Shown here in pieces: positions 19,973 to 29,892 of a stretch of DNA of 64,000 nt. Origin of the DNA: Mesorhizobium sp. LHD-90 (lineage in GTDB: Bacteria > Pseudomonadota > Alphaproteobacteria > Rhizobiales > Rhizobiaceae); assembly GCF_030929505.1 (NCBI RefSeq), contig NZ_JAVFVV010000010.1, positions 124,001 through 188,000 on the forward strand, written 5' to 3'. The notes under the pieces are model-generated. The model saw only the letters and a program-made list of their open reading frames with translations, searched no databases and was not told the origin of the DNA. A program made the position numbers and the translations under genes. Position 1 is the first letter of the stretch; every line of letters starts with the position of its first letter.

Positions 19973-20088
19973 GCCGCCAGCGTCCGCTGCGCGACCCGCG
20001 CCGGGTTCAGCGTCGCTTTCGCCGAAGGCAGGACAACGACAACGATGAATTGGCGCGCCTCGGCCGCGCTTCAAATGAGCTGCTGCGT
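19973..20088. other. Convergent corC/truB junction
   Basis: A 116 bp spacer between genes pointing towards each other. I see no clear terminator hairpin with a U-run. A short frame from 19969 runs into truB in antisense and is not supported. This is one candidate end of a rearranged block. Confidence 0.5.
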
Positions 20089-21057
20089 TCAGCCGGCGAA
20101 AACCCGCTTCGGCTTGAACATGCCGGCCTCGATCGCTCCGATCGCCACCAGCCTGCCGCGTGACGTGGCGCAGGCTTCTTCCGCCTGCACAGGCGCGTCG
20201 CGGCCGCGCAGGATAATCGAATTGCCGAGCCTGAGTTTTGCCGCCGCGTCGTCGGTGACGGCGACCTGCGGCAGGCAGTCGAGAGCGGCACCCGTATCGA
20301 CCAGGAAGGCGTCGATCGCCGCGAAGCGCTCTGCCTGCGCGACGAAGGGGCGGGCGCCTTCGCCGTCAGCTTCCTCGCGCTTTGGCGCGGCCGCTTCCAG
20401 ATCGGTCAGGAGTACAAAATCTTCCGGCGTGAACGGGTCGACCTCGGTGCGGCGCAGTTCGGCGATGTGGCCGTAGCAGCCGAGATCGCGGCCTAAATCG
20501 CGCGCCAGGCTGCGCACATAGGTGCCCTTGCCGCATTCGGTCTCGAACACCGTGCGATCGACGGAATGCTCGATGATGTCGAGCCGGCCGATCTCCACCT
20601 CGCGCGCCGGTATGTCGATCGTCTCGCCCTCGCGGGCAAGATCGTAGGCGCGCTCGCCGGCGATCTTGATGGCGGAGAACTGCGGCGGCGTCTGCATTAT
20701 CACGCCGGTGTATTTCGGCAGCAGGGCGGTGATCTCGGCTTCCGTCGGGCGCTTGTCCGAAGACTTCGTCACCGGACCTTCAAGGTCGTCGGTGGAGCGT
20801 TCCTCGCCCCAGGCGACTGTGAAGCGGTAGACCTTCGCGCCGTCCTGCACATAGGGCACGGTTTTTGTCGCCTCGCCCAATGCGATCGGCAGCATGCCCG
20901 ACGCCAGCGGGTCGAGCGTGCCGGCGTGCCCCGCCTTCTCGGCCTGGAACAGCCACTTGATCTTGGAGACTGCCTCGGTCGAGCCCATGCCGACCGGCTT
21001 GTCGAGGATCAGCCAGCCGGAAACCGGCCGGCCCTTCTTCTTGCCGCGACGGGACAT
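20089..21057 (-). CDS. truB: tRNA pseudouridine-55 synthase
   Basis: Isomerises U55 in the T-loop of tRNAs. The 322-residue protein has the lysine-rich start MSRRGKKKG, then [15 protein letters not shown] and the catalytic-Asp loop [22 protein letters not shown]. The start at 21057 is set by this lysine-rich N-terminus and by a GGAGG seven bases upstream; that GGAGG lies within the arm of a palindromic repeat. It is the last gene of the rimP-nusA-infB-rbfA operon. In most relatives rpsO and pnp follow; here they are absent and corC lies on the other side. Confidence 0.95.
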   Translation of the reverse strand: MSRRGKKKGRPVSGWLILDKPVGMGSTEAVSKIKWLFQAEKAGHAGTLDPLASGMLPIALGEATKTVPYVQDGAKVYRFTVAWGEERSTDDLEGPVTKSSDKRPTEAEITALLPKYTGVIMQTPPQFSAIKIAGERAYDLAREGETIDIPAREVEIGRLDIIEHSVDRTVFETECGKGTYVRSLARDLGRDLGCYGHIAELRRTEVDPFTPEDFVLLTDLEAAAPKREEADGEGARPFVAQAERFAAIDAFLVDTGAALDCLPQVAVTDDAAAKLRLGNSIILRGRDAPVQAEEACATSRGRLVAIGAIEAGMFKPKRVFAG

Positions 21058-21061
21058 CAGG

Positions 21062-21183
21062 CACCCTCCCCCTTGTGGGGAGGGTCGACGCGCAGCGTCG
21101 GGGTGGGGGTTCCAACGTGCGATATTTCGCGTGTCATACCCCCACCCGCGCCTTCGGCGCGACCTCCCCACAAGGGGGAGGTG
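21062..21183. repeat. Palindromic intergenic repeat between rbfA and truB
   Basis: Arms at about 21062-21087 and 21160-21183 are inverted copies around CCTCCCCCTTGTGGGGAG with a one-base indel, plus a GGGGTGGGGGT / ACCCCCACCC inner pair. It belongs to the same family as 13091-13262. On the minus strand its terminal GGAGG (21065-21069) is at Shine-Dalgarno distance from the truB ATG. Confidence 0.8.
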
Positions 21184-21205
21184 GGGAGCCAGTTCCGGCC
21201 GGCCA

Positions 21206-21610
21206 TCACTTGTCTTCCTCGTCTTTTGCCAGATCGCGCGCCACCTCCGGCGAGCGCAGAAGCTCGTCGATGCGGGCCATGTTGTCGTAGCTGGTGTCGA
21301 GCCGGAAGCGGAACTCCGGCATCGAGCGCATCTGGCGCAGCGCGCCCGAGACGCGGCCGCGGATGAATTTCGCGTTGCGCGCCAGCGCCTTGATCACCGC
21401 GTCGTTGTCGGCGGCGCCCAGCGGCGACACGAAGGCGGTGGCGATCTTGAGGTCGGGCGACATGCGCACCTCGGAAATCGAGATCACGGTGTTCTCGATC
21501 ACGTCATCGCGCACTTCGCCGCGTGCGAGAACGTCGGATAGCGCGTGGCGTACCTGCTCGCCGACGCGCAGCATGCGCTGGGAGGGGCCAGCCGAGGGTG
21601 TCTTGGACAT
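21206..21610 (-). CDS. rbfA: Ribosome-binding factor A
   Basis: A 134-residue KH-type factor that binds the 30S subunit and helps mature the 5' end of 16S rRNA. Recognised by [18 protein letters not shown] near the N-terminus and [18 protein letters not shown] in the middle. The ATG at 21610 starts the conserved [11 protein letters not shown]. It would normally follow infB directly; here a YcxB-like membrane-protein gene and about 270 bp of spacer intervene. Confidence 0.94.
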   Translation of the reverse strand: MSKTPSAGPSQRMLRVGEQVRHALSDVLARGEVRDDVIENTVISISEVRMSPDLKIATAFVSPLGAADNDAVIKALARNAKFIRGRVSGALRQMRSMPEFRFRLDTSYDNMARIDELLRSPEVARDLAKDEEDK

Positions 21611-21881
21611 GGAAAACTCTTGTCTACATGCGGGTTCGAACCGCGCCAAGCCGCTCCATAGCGATGTTGTGCCGGCTTGGCTACCCCATAAGGGCTCTCT
21701 GTATCGCGCACGAAGCTGCTAGTGAACGGTATCGTACATGGCTGCAGGTTTTCGGGACGGTTCACGGCGTCGTGGTCGCGGTCTCGGCAGAAAGATCCGA
21801 CGGTGTCGTCGATGCGCAGAACGGCTTGGCGGGCTTCTGTTGCCGCGGTTGCGCCGGCCCGGAGTCGTGCGGGAAACAGGA

Positions 21882-22457
21882 TCAGACGGTAACCATGGAT
21901 CTGATCTGGGCGTCTTCCACAGAGCGTAGTTTGGCATCCTCGGATAGTCGTTCGAAAACAGCCTTTACAAGCGTCCTGACTTGGTCGGCGTTGTCGAATG
22001 CTCGATGAGGAACATACGAAACGCCGGCACCTGAAAGGAACCCGACAAGATTGGGTGTCAGAACGATTCTATCGATGTCCGAGAAGCCAAGTTGGACAAA
22101 GGTTCGGCTTTTGCGCCATTGGAGGCCGTCCGGTTCAAGAGAGAACAGTGTCGGACGCTCGGGGCTGTTTTGTCGAAGCCAGCGTGCAGTCAGGTAGCGA
22201 CCAAGGCGGATGCCAATCACTGCGCATATGACATAGACGACGACCAACACGCAGATTGCTAGGATATTTGCATTTTGGTTGCCGATTGCAGGTCGAAACC
22301 AGTTGGCAGCGGAAAATCCGATCGTGTAAGCGGCTACCGCTGCAAGAATATAGTACGGCCAGCACCAGTAGCGCTGCCATGGGCTGAAAATACGGCGAGC
22401 CGCAATGCGGCTCGCCGTAATCGTTTCAGCATAGTCAGGCGTATAACCCAACTGCAT
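21882..22457 (-). CDS. YcxB-like membrane protein, inserted in the infB-rbfA operon
   Basis: A 191-residue protein with two transmembrane segments (about residues 33-55 and 65-88), followed by a soluble C-terminal domain with LFSLEPDGLQWRKSR and a later SYVPHRAFDNADQVRTLV, features of the YcxB-like family. Function is unknown. The ATG at 22457 begins 4 bp after the infB stop, so it is probably cotranscribed with infB. Its GC content is clearly lower than that of infB or rbfA, which suggests transfer. The following 271 bp before rbfA (21611-21881) contain nothing I can identify. Confidence 0.75.
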   Translation of the reverse strand: MQLGYTPDYAETITASRIAARRIFSPWQRYWCWPYYILAAVAAYTIGFSAANWFRPAIGNQNANILAICVLVVVYVICAVIGIRLGRYLTARWLRQNSPERPTLFSLEPDGLQWRKSRTFVQLGFSDIDRIVLTPNLVGFLSGAGVSYVPHRAFDNADQVRTLVKAVFERLSEDAKLRSVEDAQIRSMVTV

Positions 22458-22461
22458 CGTG

Positions 22462-25329
22462 TTACAGCGTCCTGGTCACCATCTCCACGCGGAAGCACTC
22501 GATGATGTCGCCAGCCTGGATGGCCTCGTAATTCTGGAACGCCATGCCGCATTCCTGACCGACGGGAACCTCCGCGACCTCGTCCTTGAAGCGCTTCAGC
22601 GTCTTCAGCGTGCCCTCGTGGATGACCACGTTGTCGCGGATCAGGCGCACGCCCGCGCCCCGCTCAACCTTGCCCTCGGTGACGCGGCAGCCCGCCACCT
22701 TGCCGACCTTGGTGATGTTGAACACCTCCAGGATCTCGGCGTTGCCGATGAAGGTCTCGCGGCGCTCCGGCGAGAGCAGACCCGACATCGCTGCCTTCAC
22801 GTCATCCACGAGGTTGTAGATGATGTTGTAGTAGCGGATCTCGATGCCGGCCTGTTCGGCAGCCTGCCGGGCCTGCGGATTGGCGCGCACGTTGAAGCCG
22901 ATGACCGCCGCCCCCGACGTCTCGGCCAGCGTGATGTCGCTCTCGGTGATCGCGCCGGCGCCGCCATGGACGATGCGGGCCCGCACCTCGTCGGTGCCGA
23001 GCTTTTCGAGCGCGACGATGATCGCCTCGACCGAGCCCTGCACGTCGCCCTTGATGACCAGCGGGAATTCCTTCACGCCGGTCGCCTGCAACTGCGACAT
23101 CATCTGCTCCAGCGAGCCTCGCTGGCTGACATGCCGGGCCGCAGCCTTGTCGCGCGCCTTGCGCTGGCGGTATTCGGTGATCTCGCGGGCGCGGGCTTCC
23201 GAGTCGACCACCGCGAAGCGGTCGCCGGCCATCGGCGTGCCTTGCAGGCCGAGAATCTCGACCGGCTGCGAGGGCAGGGCGCCCTCCAGCGTCTCGCCGC
23301 GATCGTCGAGCAGCGCGCGCACACGGCCCCATTCGTTGCCGGCCACGATGATGTCGCCCACCAGCAGGTCGCCGGTCTGCACCAGCACCGTCGCAACCGC
23401 GCCGCGGCCCTTGTCGAGCTTGGCCTCGATGACCACGCCTTCGGCGGTGCGGTCCGGATTGGCCTTGAGGTCGAGCACTTCGGCTTGCAGCAGGATGGCT
23501 TCCAGCAGCCTGTCGAGGCCTGCTCCCGTCTTGGCGGAAACCTCGACGTCGAGCGTCTCGCCGCCCATCGATTCGACCACCACTTCGTGTCGCAGCAGTT
23601 CCGTGCGCACCTTCTGCGGGTTCGCCTCGTGCTTGTCGATCTTGTTGATCGCCACGATGATCGGCACGCCGGCCGCCTTGGCATGGCTGATCGACTCGAT
23701 GGTCTGCGGCATGACGGCGTCGTCTGCCGCCACCACCAGCACCGCGATGTCGGTGATGTTCGCGCCGCGGGCGCGCATCGCCGTGAACGCGGCGTGGCCG
23801 GGCGTGTCGATGAACGTGATCTTCTGGCCGTTCTTCTCGATCTGATAGGCGCCGATATGCTGGGTGATGCCGCCTGCCTCGCCTGAAACGACGTTGGCGT
23901 GCCGGATGGCGTCGAGCAGCGAGGTCTTGCCGTGGTCGACGTGGCCCATGATGGTGACCACCGGCGGACGCGGCTGCAGATCCTCGGGATTGTCCGGCCC
24001 GCCGAAGAAACCTTCCTCGATGTCGGACTCGGCGACGCGGCGCACCGTGTGGCCGAATTCCGATGCCACCAGCTCGGCCGTATCGGCGTCGAGCACGTCG
24101 CCGGGCTTGAGGATCTGGCCCTGCTTCATGAAGTATTTCACGACATCCACGGCGCGTTCGGACATGCGCTGCGCCAGTTCCTGGATGGTGATCGTCTCCG
24201 GCAGTACCACCTCGCGCGAAATCTTCTCGCGCGGTTCCTGGTGCATGGCGCGCTTGAACTTCTCCTGCCGCCGGCGCATCGCCGACAGCGAGCGGGAGCG
24301 CGAATCCTCGTCGCCCGTGGCCGAGCTGACGGTGAGTTTGCCGCGGCGACGGTCATCCTCGCCGCGTGTGCGCGTCGGCTTGGCGACCTCGGGTGTGACA
24401 AGTCTCCGGGCGGGACCGCTCCTCAGGCCGGCGCCAGCGCCGGCGCTGCGCGGACGGGGCGATTCCGAATCGTCCTCGCCGCCGGTCTCGAGTTGGGGCG
24501 CGCGGCGCCTTGCTTCTTCCTCGGAGCGGCGGCGGGCTTCGGCTTCCTTCTGGAGCCTGGCCTCTTCCTCGGCCTGGCGGCGTGCGGAAGCCTCGCGCTC
24601 GCGTTTGCGCTGTTCCTCGTCTTCCTGACGGCGCCTGGCCTCGACGACCGCGCGGGCGCGGTCCTCCTGCTCACGCGCATGCGAGCCCTCGAGCGCGCGG
24701 CGGCGTGCCTCGATCTCGCCGCGGGAGAGTTCATTCAACACCACGCCGCCGCGATCGGGGCGCGACGGCTGCGGACGCGCGGCCGCCGGCGACTGTTGCG
24801 GGCGCGAAGCGTCGCGCTGCGTCTGCGGACGCGGCTGCGCGGTCGGCTGTTGCGGGCGCGCCGTCGCGGCCGGCTGCTGTGGACGCGGGGTCGCTACCGG
24901 CGGCTGCGGACGGATATCGGCGGCGGGTTGCTGCGGGGCGGCGACGACCGGGGGCTGCTGCGGCTGCGGTTCAACCGTGGGCTGCGGTTGCGGCGGCGGC
25001 GCTGCCGTGACGGGCGGCGCCACGGGGCGCGCCACCGGAGCCTGCGGCTGGGGCGGGGTCGGAGCGGGAGCCTGCTGCGCCGGCTTCGGCGCCAGCGGCT
25101 GGGCCTGCTGCGGCCGCGGTGCAAAAACCTGCGGCGCGGGTCCGCTTTCGGCGCGGTCCCCCGGCATCGAGAACTTGCGCTTCTTGGTCTCGACGACGAC
25201 CTGCTTGGTGCGCCCGTGCGAGAAATTCTGGCGCACGGTGCCCTGCGTGACGCCGGCCGGCTTGAGGCTCAGCGTCTTCTTGGTATTGACGGTCAACGTA
25301 TTGTCGTCGCCGGATTTCGTATCGGTCAT
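22462..25329 (-). CDS. infB: Translation initiation factor IF-2
   Basis: A 955-residue GTPase that places initiator tRNA on the ribosome. The N-terminal third is low-complexity: Pro/Gln/Ala-rich (about residues 65-190) then a highly charged Glu/Arg coiled region (about 210-290), as in other alphaproteobacterial IF-2. The GTPase domain begins near residue 460 with [14 protein letters not shown], followed by DTPGHAAF and [10 protein letters not shown]. Domains II-IV follow, ending [12 protein letters not shown]. The ATG at 25329 overlaps the stop of the ylxR-like gene (ATGA). Confidence 0.97.
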   Translation of the reverse strand: MTDTKSGDDNTLTVNTKKTLSLKPAGVTQGTVRQNFSHGRTKQVVVETKKRKFSMPGDRAESGPAPQVFAPRPQQAQPLAPKPAQQAPAPTPPQPQAPVARPVAPPVTAAPPPQPQPTVEPQPQQPPVVAAPQQPAADIRPQPPVATPRPQQPAATARPQQPTAQPRPQTQRDASRPQQSPAAARPQPSRPDRGGVVLNELSRGEIEARRRALEGSHAREQEDRARAVVEARRRQEDEEQRKREREASARRQAEEEARLQKEAEARRRSEEEARRRAPQLETGGEDDSESPRPRSAGAGAGLRSGPARRLVTPEVAKPTRTRGEDDRRRGKLTVSSATGDEDSRSRSLSAMRRRQEKFKRAMHQEPREKISREVVLPETITIQELAQRMSERAVDVVKYFMKQGQILKPGDVLDADTAELVASEFGHTVRRVAESDIEEGFFGGPDNPEDLQPRPPVVTIMGHVDHGKTSLLDAIRHANVVSGEAGGITQHIGAYQIEKNGQKITFIDTPGHAAFTAMRARGANITDIAVLVVAADDAVMPQTIESISHAKAAGVPIIVAINKIDKHEANPQKVRTELLRHEVVVESMGGETLDVEVSAKTGAGLDRLLEAILLQAEVLDLKANPDRTAEGVVIEAKLDKGRGAVATVLVQTGDLLVGDIIVAGNEWGRVRALLDDRGETLEGALPSQPVEILGLQGTPMAGDRFAVVDSEARAREITEYRQRKARDKAAARHVSQRGSLEQMMSQLQATGVKEFPLVIKGDVQGSVEAIIVALEKLGTDEVRARIVHGGAGAITESDITLAETSGAAVIGFNVRANPQARQAAEQAGIEIRYYNIIYNLVDDVKAAMSGLLSPERRETFIGNAEILEVFNITKVGKVAGCRVTEGKVERGAGVRLIRDNVVIHEGTLKTLKRFKDEVAEVPVGQECGMAFQNYEAIQAGDIIECFRVEMVTRTL

Positions 25330-25976
25330 TCCATATCCTCTGCGACTGTCTCGTCCTCGGCGATCGCCGCAAACATCGCCTCATCGTCCGGGGAGCCGCC
25401 CCGGTAGCGGTCGAGCGCCGCAAGGCGCTTTTCTGCCGCTTTCCCCGCTTCCTGCGCGAGGACGGCAGCATGTATCACATTTGTCCCGCCCAATGCCAAA
25501 CTCAATTCGGCTTCCGCGAAAAGTTTGTAGGCACGGATTTCAGGGCCGCCGAGATAGGCTGTCGCCCGTCTGGCCTGGGTAATCTTGCGAACGCCGTCCG
25601 GGGAGGCATCCGTGGCATGCAGCACGCAGGAGGCCTCGCCGCCCCGCACCGCATTCTCGACCTTCGCGGCGCCCAATGCAACCGCTCCGGCCTTGCGCGC
25701 GAGACCGACGGCGCCGAGCGCCGAGCGGACCATGATCCTGTCGATCTGGTCGGCAAGGTCCGGCGGAACGTCGACCTGACGCTTGAAGGCGCGCGCGAAA
25801 AGGTTCTTCGCCGCCGCCTTCTCCACATGTAGGCGTTCGGCGCTCACCCAGCAACCGCGTCCGGGCAGGTTTCTCTTGAGGTCTGGAACGATCGCGCCGT
25901 CGGGACCGACGACGAACCGGATCAGTTCATCCGGTTCGCGCCGCTCGCGCGAAACGATGCAGGTGCGATCGTTCAT
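25326..25976 (-). CDS. YlxR-family RNA-binding protein fused to an L7Ae-like domain
   Basis: A 216-residue protein with two parts. Residues 1-80 are a YlxR (DUF448) domain, with [17 protein letters not shown] and [10 protein letters not shown]. Residues about 90-185 resemble the ribosomal L7Ae/L30e-like fold ([28 protein letters not shown], and later THE pattern [17 protein letters not shown]). It is conserved between nusA and infB in alphaproteobacteria and probably binds RNA during transcription-translation coupling; its exact role is not established. The gene overlaps infB by 4 bp. Confidence 0.9.
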   Translation of the reverse strand: MNDRTCIVSRERREPDELIRFVVGPDGAIVPDLKRNLPGRGCWVSAERLHVEKAAAKNLFARAFKRQVDVPPDLADQIDRIMVRSALGAVGLARKAGAVALGAAKVENAVRGGEASCVLHATDASPDGVRKITQARRATAYLGGPEIRAYKLFAEAELSLALGGTNVIHAAVLAQEAGKAAEKRLAALDRYRGGSPDDEAMFAAIAEDETVAEDME

Positions 25977-26011
25977 CTCGTCGAGGAGGGGGTGCCTGGC
26001 GATGGGTCACC

Positions 26012-27604
26012 TCACGCATCCGCCGGCTCTTCGGCGGCTTCCTCGGGTGCCAGTTCTTCCTCGCTGATCCATCCTGCCTTGAGGCGCGCCGCCAGAACCA
26101 TCTGCTCGGCGTCGGCGCGCGACACCTCGTGGCTGGCCAGCACGCCGGGGAACATCTTTGTTTCGCCGTCCTTGCGCTCTTTCCAGCCGACGAGGTCGTC
26201 GACCGCGTAGCCGGCGAAATCCTCGATCGTCTTCACGCCGTCCTCGCCCAGCGTCACCATCATCGCGGTGGTCATGCCGGGAATCTCGCGCAACTCGTCC
26301 TGGACGCCGAGTTCCTTGCGCTTGGCGTCGTGCTCGGCCTCGATCTTCTCCAGATAATCGCGAGCGCGCGACTGGATCTCGGTCGCCGTATCTTCGTCGA
26401 ATCCGTCGATCGAGGAGATCTCGTCGGCGTCGACATAGGCGACTTCTTCGACGCTGGTGAAACCTTCGGAGGCGAGCACCTGGCCAACCATCTCGTCGAC
26501 GTTGAGTGCCTGCATGAACAGGGTCGAACGCTCGACGAATTCCTTCTGGCGGCGCTCGCTCTCTTCCTGCTCGGTCAGGATATCGATGTCCCAGCCGGTC
26601 AACTGCGAGGCGAGGCGCACGTTCTGGCCGCGGCGGCCGATGGCCAGCGACAACTGGTCGTCGGGCACCACTACCTCGATACGCTCGGCGTCCTCGTCGA
26701 GCACCACCTTGGCGACTTCCGCAGGCTGCAAGGCGTTGACGATGAAGGAGGCGGCCGATGGCGACCACGGGATGATATCGATCTTCTCGCCCTGCAACTC
26801 GGCCACCACGGCCTGCACGCGCGAACCGCGCATGCCGACGCAGGCGCCGACCGGATCGATGGAGCTGTCGCGCGAGATCACAGCGATCTTGGCGCGGCTG
26901 CCCGGGTCGCGGGCGACCGACTTGATCTCGATGATGCCGTCATAGATCTCCGGCACTTCCATGGTGAACAGTTTCGCCATGAACTGCGGATGGGTGCGGC
27001 TGAGGAAGATCTGCGGACCGCGCTGCTCCCGGCGCACGTCGTAGACATAGGCGCGCACGCGGTCACCATACTTGTAGTTCTCGCGCGGGATCAGTTCGTC
27101 GCGGCGGATGATCGCCTCGCCGCGGCCGAGATCGACGATGACGTTGCCGTATTCGACGCGCTTGACCGTGCCGTTGACGATCTCGCCGATGCGGTCCTTG
27201 TATTCGTCGTACTGGCGGTCGCGCTCGGCCTCGCGCACCTTCTGCACGATGACCTGCTTGGCCGACTGGGCAGCGATGCGGCCGAAATCCATGGGCGGAA
27301 GCTGCTCGGCGATGAAGTCGCCGATCTCGGCATCGGGGTTACGCTCGCGCGCCGACGAGAGCGCGATCTGCGTCGCATAGTCCTCGACGGTCTCGACCAC
27401 TTCCATCAGCCGCTGCAACTTCATCTCGCCGGTGTTCGGGTTGATGTCGGCGCGGATGTTGGTCTCCTGGCCGTAGCGCGAGCGCGCCGCCTTCTGGATC
27501 GCGTCGGCCATGGCGGCGATCACGATTGACTTGTCGATCGACTTCTCGCGCGCGACCGCGTCGGCGATCTGCAGCAGCTCGAGCCTGTTCGCACTGACTA
27601 CCAT
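26012..27604 (-). CDS. nusA: Transcription termination/antitermination factor NusA
   Basis: A 530-residue RNA-polymerase-binding factor that modulates pausing, intrinsic termination and antitermination. It starts [21 protein letters not shown] (polymerase-binding domain), then an S1 domain around residues 135-200 and two KH domains with [18 protein letters not shown], and two C-terminal acidic repeats. It lies between rimP and ylxR. Because NusA affects intrinsic termination, the hairpin in the operon leader is a natural route for autoregulation. Confidence 0.96.
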   Translation of the reverse strand: MVVSANRLELLQIADAVAREKSIDKSIVIAAMADAIQKAARSRYGQETNIRADINPNTGEMKLQRLMEVVETVEDYATQIALSSARERNPDAEIGDFIAEQLPPMDFGRIAAQSAKQVIVQKVREAERDRQYDEYKDRIGEIVNGTVKRVEYGNVIVDLGRGEAIIRRDELIPRENYKYGDRVRAYVYDVRREQRGPQIFLSRTHPQFMAKLFTMEVPEIYDGIIEIKSVARDPGSRAKIAVISRDSSIDPVGACVGMRGSRVQAVVAELQGEKIDIIPWSPSAASFIVNALQPAEVAKVVLDEDAERIEVVVPDDQLSLAIGRRGQNVRLASQLTGWDIDILTEQEESERRQKEFVERSTLFMQALNVDEMVGQVLASEGFTSVEEVAYVDADEISSIDGFDEDTATEIQSRARDYLEKIEAEHDAKRKELGVQDELREIPGMTTAMMVTLGEDGVKTIEDFAGYAVDDLVGWKERKDGETKMFPGVLASHEVSRADAEQMVLAARLKAGWISEEELAPEEAAEEPADA

Positions 27605-27640
27605 TTTGGTCTCCCTGAACTTCGCCGGGCGGGCCGGCGT

Positions 27641-28255
27641 CTATTCGCTTTCCGTTGTGTCTTCTTCGTCGGTCTCGCCGCGGCGCTTGCGCGCCTCCTT
27701 GCGGGCCCGGTTGTCCTTCGACAGCGCGTCGCGGATCAGATCGTCGGTCAGCACCAGCCGCGCTTCGGCAATCGTCTCGTAAGGCACGCGCACCGTCGGC
27801 TCGACGCCATAGGCCGGCATGTCGCGCTCGATCAGCACGTCGGTCTCGCCGGCCTCGGCGATCTTGCCTTTGAAGCGCTTGCGCTCGGCGACCATGATGG
27901 ATGTTTCCATCTTCACCACATGCCCGGTCCAGGCGAAGAAGTCCGACTTGCGCACCAGCGGCCGGTCGATGCCCGGCGACGACACTTCCAGATGATACGC
28001 CTTGTCGATCGGATCATCCACGTCCAGCGCCGGCGAAATCGCCCGGCTGACCTCTTCGCAATCCTCGACGGTCATGCTGCCGTCCTCGCGTTCGGCCATG
28101 ATCTGCAAGGTGAGGCCGTTCTGACCCAGCAGGCGCACCCGCACGAGCCGAAATCCGGTGGCGCGCAGCACCGGCGCGATGATCGCGGCCACGCGCGCTT
28201 CCGTGCCGCTCTCGCGGATGATGCGGTCGTCCTGTGTGCCTTCTTCGGCCGTCAT
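27641..28255 (-). CDS. rimP: Ribosome maturation factor RimP
   Basis: A 204-residue protein that assists 30S assembly. The N-terminal half has the RimP pattern [20 protein letters not shown] and [20 protein letters not shown], followed by [13 protein letters not shown] charged C-terminal tail is typical for rhizobia. The ATG at 28255 has a GGAGA upstream. It heads the nusA-infB operon, and an intrinsic-terminator-like hairpin lies in its leader. Confidence 0.95.
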   Translation of the reverse strand: MTAEEGTQDDRIIRESGTEARVAAIIAPVLRATGFRLVRVRLLGQNGLTLQIMAEREDGSMTVEDCEEVSRAISPALDVDDPIDKAYHLEVSSPGIDRPLVRKSDFFAWTGHVVKMETSIMVAERKRFKGKIAEAGETDVLIERDMPAYGVEPTVRVPYETIAEARLVLTDDLIRDALSKDNRARKEARKRRGETDEEDTTESE

Positions 28256-28276
28256 TGGGTCTCCGGTGGTCCGGGT

Positions 28277-28311
28277 AATAAAAAAGAGCGGGACCGGGTG
28301 GACCCACTCTT
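28277..28311 (-). terminator. Intrinsic terminator/attenuator in the rimP leader
   Basis: On the minus strand a 12-base arm (28311-28300) pairs with 28295-28284 across a four-base loop, with one mismatch and one G-U pair, and is followed by a run reading UUUUAUU (28283-28277). This is a standard rho-independent terminator. It lies after the predicted rimP promoter and about 20 bp before the rimP ATG, so it is positioned to attenuate the operon rather than simply end upstream transcription. Confidence 0.75.
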
Positions 28312-28338
28312 CGTCATACCGACCAAGAATTTGAGGTC

Positions 28339-28367
28339 GATATAAAGCGATCCGGCCTGGATTGCAA
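28339..28367 (-). promoter_or_regulatory. Predicted rimP operon promoter
   Basis: Minus strand: -35 TTGCAA at 28362-28367 and -10 TATATC at 28339-28344 with 17 bp between (or TTATAT with 16). The start site would be near 28332, giving a leader of about 77 bases that contains the terminator hairpin. Confidence 0.55.
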
Positions 28368-28375
28368 GATGCGGC

Positions 28376-28708
28376 TTAGCGTAGCTCAACGACTTGGTCG
28401 CCCGCGGCAAAAGCCTTGAGCGCGGAATCCAGCACTGGTTCGACAATTTTCCACAGAGCCCGGTTCGTAGTGTTCCCGACGCGAACCCAAAGAAAAGGGC
28501 AGGCAAGCTGGCCCAATTGGCACATCACGAAAAAATCCTCGTCCTTTGAGACAAGTATCGCATGGCGCTCCACCGCCGCAGCGGCGACTTGATGATCTGT
28601 CGCCGCTCCCATCCCTATGTCATAGACATGGCTGGCCGAATGACCTGCGGCCTCGAGATTTCTGGCGAGACCTGGCGGCAGTTGTGCGTCTATCAGGAAT
28701 ATCGCCAT
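28376..28708 (-). CDS. DUF5615 PIN-like putative toxin
   Basis: A 110-residue protein of the DUF5615 (Mut7-C/PIN-like) family. The N-terminal FLIDAQLPPGLARNLEAAGH and central ILVSKDEDFF supply the conserved acidic residues expected of a PIN-like nuclease active site. It pairs with the upstream DUF433 gene by an ATGA overlap, the standard arrangement for this toxin-antitoxin type. RNase activity is inferred from family membership only. A TTG one codon upstream is a less likely start. Confidence 0.82.
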   Translation of the reverse strand: MAIFLIDAQLPPGLARNLEAAGHSASHVYDIGMGAATDHQVAAAAVERHAILVSKDEDFFVMCQLGQLACPFLWVRVGNTTNRALWKIVEPVLDSALKAFAAGDQVVELR

Positions 28709-28941
28709 CAACCGGCGCGTAGCAGTCGATGATCCACTGCATCGGCGGCATAGCGAAGCGCCGCTGAAATGTCCTCATCCTTGAGATAAGGAAAGTCAGC
28801 CAGTATTTCGGAGCGCTCGGCCCCCTCCGCAATCATCTCGACGATATCGCTCACGCGCACACGCGTTCCGACAATACGCGGTCGGCCACCACAGATATCG
28901 GCGTCGTAGGTGATGCGGGACATCGGACGATCCAAGTTCAT
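28708..28941 (-). CDS. DUF433 putative antitoxin
   Basis: A 77-residue DUF433 protein with the family core ITYDADICGGRPRIVGTRV, then VSDIVEMIAEG and FPYLKDEDISAALRYA. DUF433 proteins have a winged-helix-like fold and are encoded directly before DUF5615 toxins. A TATACT hexamer (28954-28959, minus strand) would put the transcription start only a few bases before the ATG at 28941, so the message may be nearly leaderless; ATG 28923 is the alternative start. Confidence 0.82.
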   Translation of the reverse strand: MNLDRPMSRITYDADICGGRPRIVGTRVRVSDIVEMIAEGAERSEILADFPYLKDEDISAALRYAADAVDHRLLRAG

Positions 28942-29084
28942 TCACGCCGAACAAGTATAGCCGAACCTATCAGTTTCCGGAAGCGGGACGCCTCATCAGC
29001 CGAGCATCTGGTTCGGAACCAAAGCACGGTCGGCTGGACTCAGCCGGCAACACACAAATCCAGATCGATATAGGAAAAAATTCC

Positions 29085-29112
29085 TTGACCTTCTCCGACT
29101 CTTTGCTATTGT
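29085..29112 (+). promoter_or_regulatory. Predicted promoter for the 29133 gene
   Basis: TTGACC at 29085-29090 and TATTGT at 29107-29112 are separated by 16 bp and lie in an AT-rich dip. Transcription would start near 29119, fourteen bases before the ATG, with GGAGGAGG in between. Confidence 0.5.
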
Positions 29113-29132
29113 TCGTTCCAGACGGAGGAGGA

Positions 29133-29567
29133 ATGGACCGCGCCGAGGGCAAAGATGAGTGGGAGACGCTGAACGGCATAGCAGTGACGCTGCTTTCGTT
29201 GGCCATTCTGGCCGAGTTCCTTTGTGTTCTGCCGTTCCGGGTGCGCATTCTGGTGCTGTCGCTCCTGCGGCCGGCCGAGGCTGTCGCGCGGGCGTTTGCC
29301 TCCGAACGGGCCGGCGGCGCGCTTGCCTTGCCCCCGGCTCCGGTTCCCGGGGCAAATGATGATGGCTGCGCTGAGGCCGTGCGGCTCGCCCGCTGCTTCC
29401 GCGCGTTGGCCTCCGTCTTCGGCGGCTTGCAGGCCGCCAGGCTGTTTCGCGGCGGGCCGGACGCGCGTCTCGCGCACCGCGCGCCGGCGATTAAGTGGCG
29501 GGGCCAAGTAATGAAGACGCGGCGCGCAATGGCCTTTTGCGCGGCGGGACGCATCGACACGTCATGA
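29133..29567 (+). CDS. Hypothetical small membrane protein
   Basis: A 144-residue protein I do not recognise. It has a charged N-terminus, one hydrophobic segment at about residues 13-34 (GIAVTLLSLAILAEFLCVLP) and an Ala/Arg/Pro-rich remainder rich in basic residues. The ATG at 29133 is preceded by a strong GGAGGAGG, and a promoter-like pair lies just upstream. Start signals argue that it is translated; the low-complexity C-terminal half weakens confidence in its full extent. Confidence 0.5.
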   Translation: MDRAEGKDEWETLNGIAVTLLSLAILAEFLCVLPFRVRILVLSLLRPAEAVARAFASERAGGALALPPAPVPGANDDGCAEAVRLARCFRALASVFGGLQAARLFRGGPDARLAHRAPAIKWRGQVMKTRRAMAFCAAGRIDTS

Positions 29568-29892
29568 CGGCGCGGCCCTAGACAGGAAAAAGCCAAGGAT
29601 CGATGGCCAGCGCGGGTTTTCCGTGGTCTGGCGGCGATCCATGCTGTCCAGTCACCAGTGGGCGTCGACAATTGCGGATTTCACGCCCCGAGGCCGTTCC
29701 GGGTCCGGTCAAGGGTTCAGCCATCGCCCTGTAGCGGCGGGGGGTCCGCTCCCCATCGGCGGAAGACGGAGCGTCCTGCGTCTTCATACAGTTGCGCCGC
29801 CTACGCATACCAGCCTTGCGGTTGCACCCCTACCGCTTTCGCACGCGCAATCCCATCTTTGCTGCATCGCACAATGCGAAAGGAAAAATACC
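29568..29892. other. 325 bp intergenic region
   Basis: No gene is supported here. The last 30 bp before the small gene at 29893 contain a GCTGCATCGCACAATGCG segment, a pattern I associate with promoters of small rhizobial genes, then AAAGGAAA as a ribosome-binding site. Confidence 0.4.

Noticed and set aside
19969-20163. 64-codon frame overlapping the corC stop
   Set aside because: It runs antisense into truB, is Arg/Asp-rich and has no homologue I recognise; an ATGA overlap alone is not enough.
22459-25407. Long plus-strand frames opposite infB
   Set aside because: Shadows of the IF-2 gene, including its repetitive Pro/Gln/Ala region; no start signals or recognisable domains.
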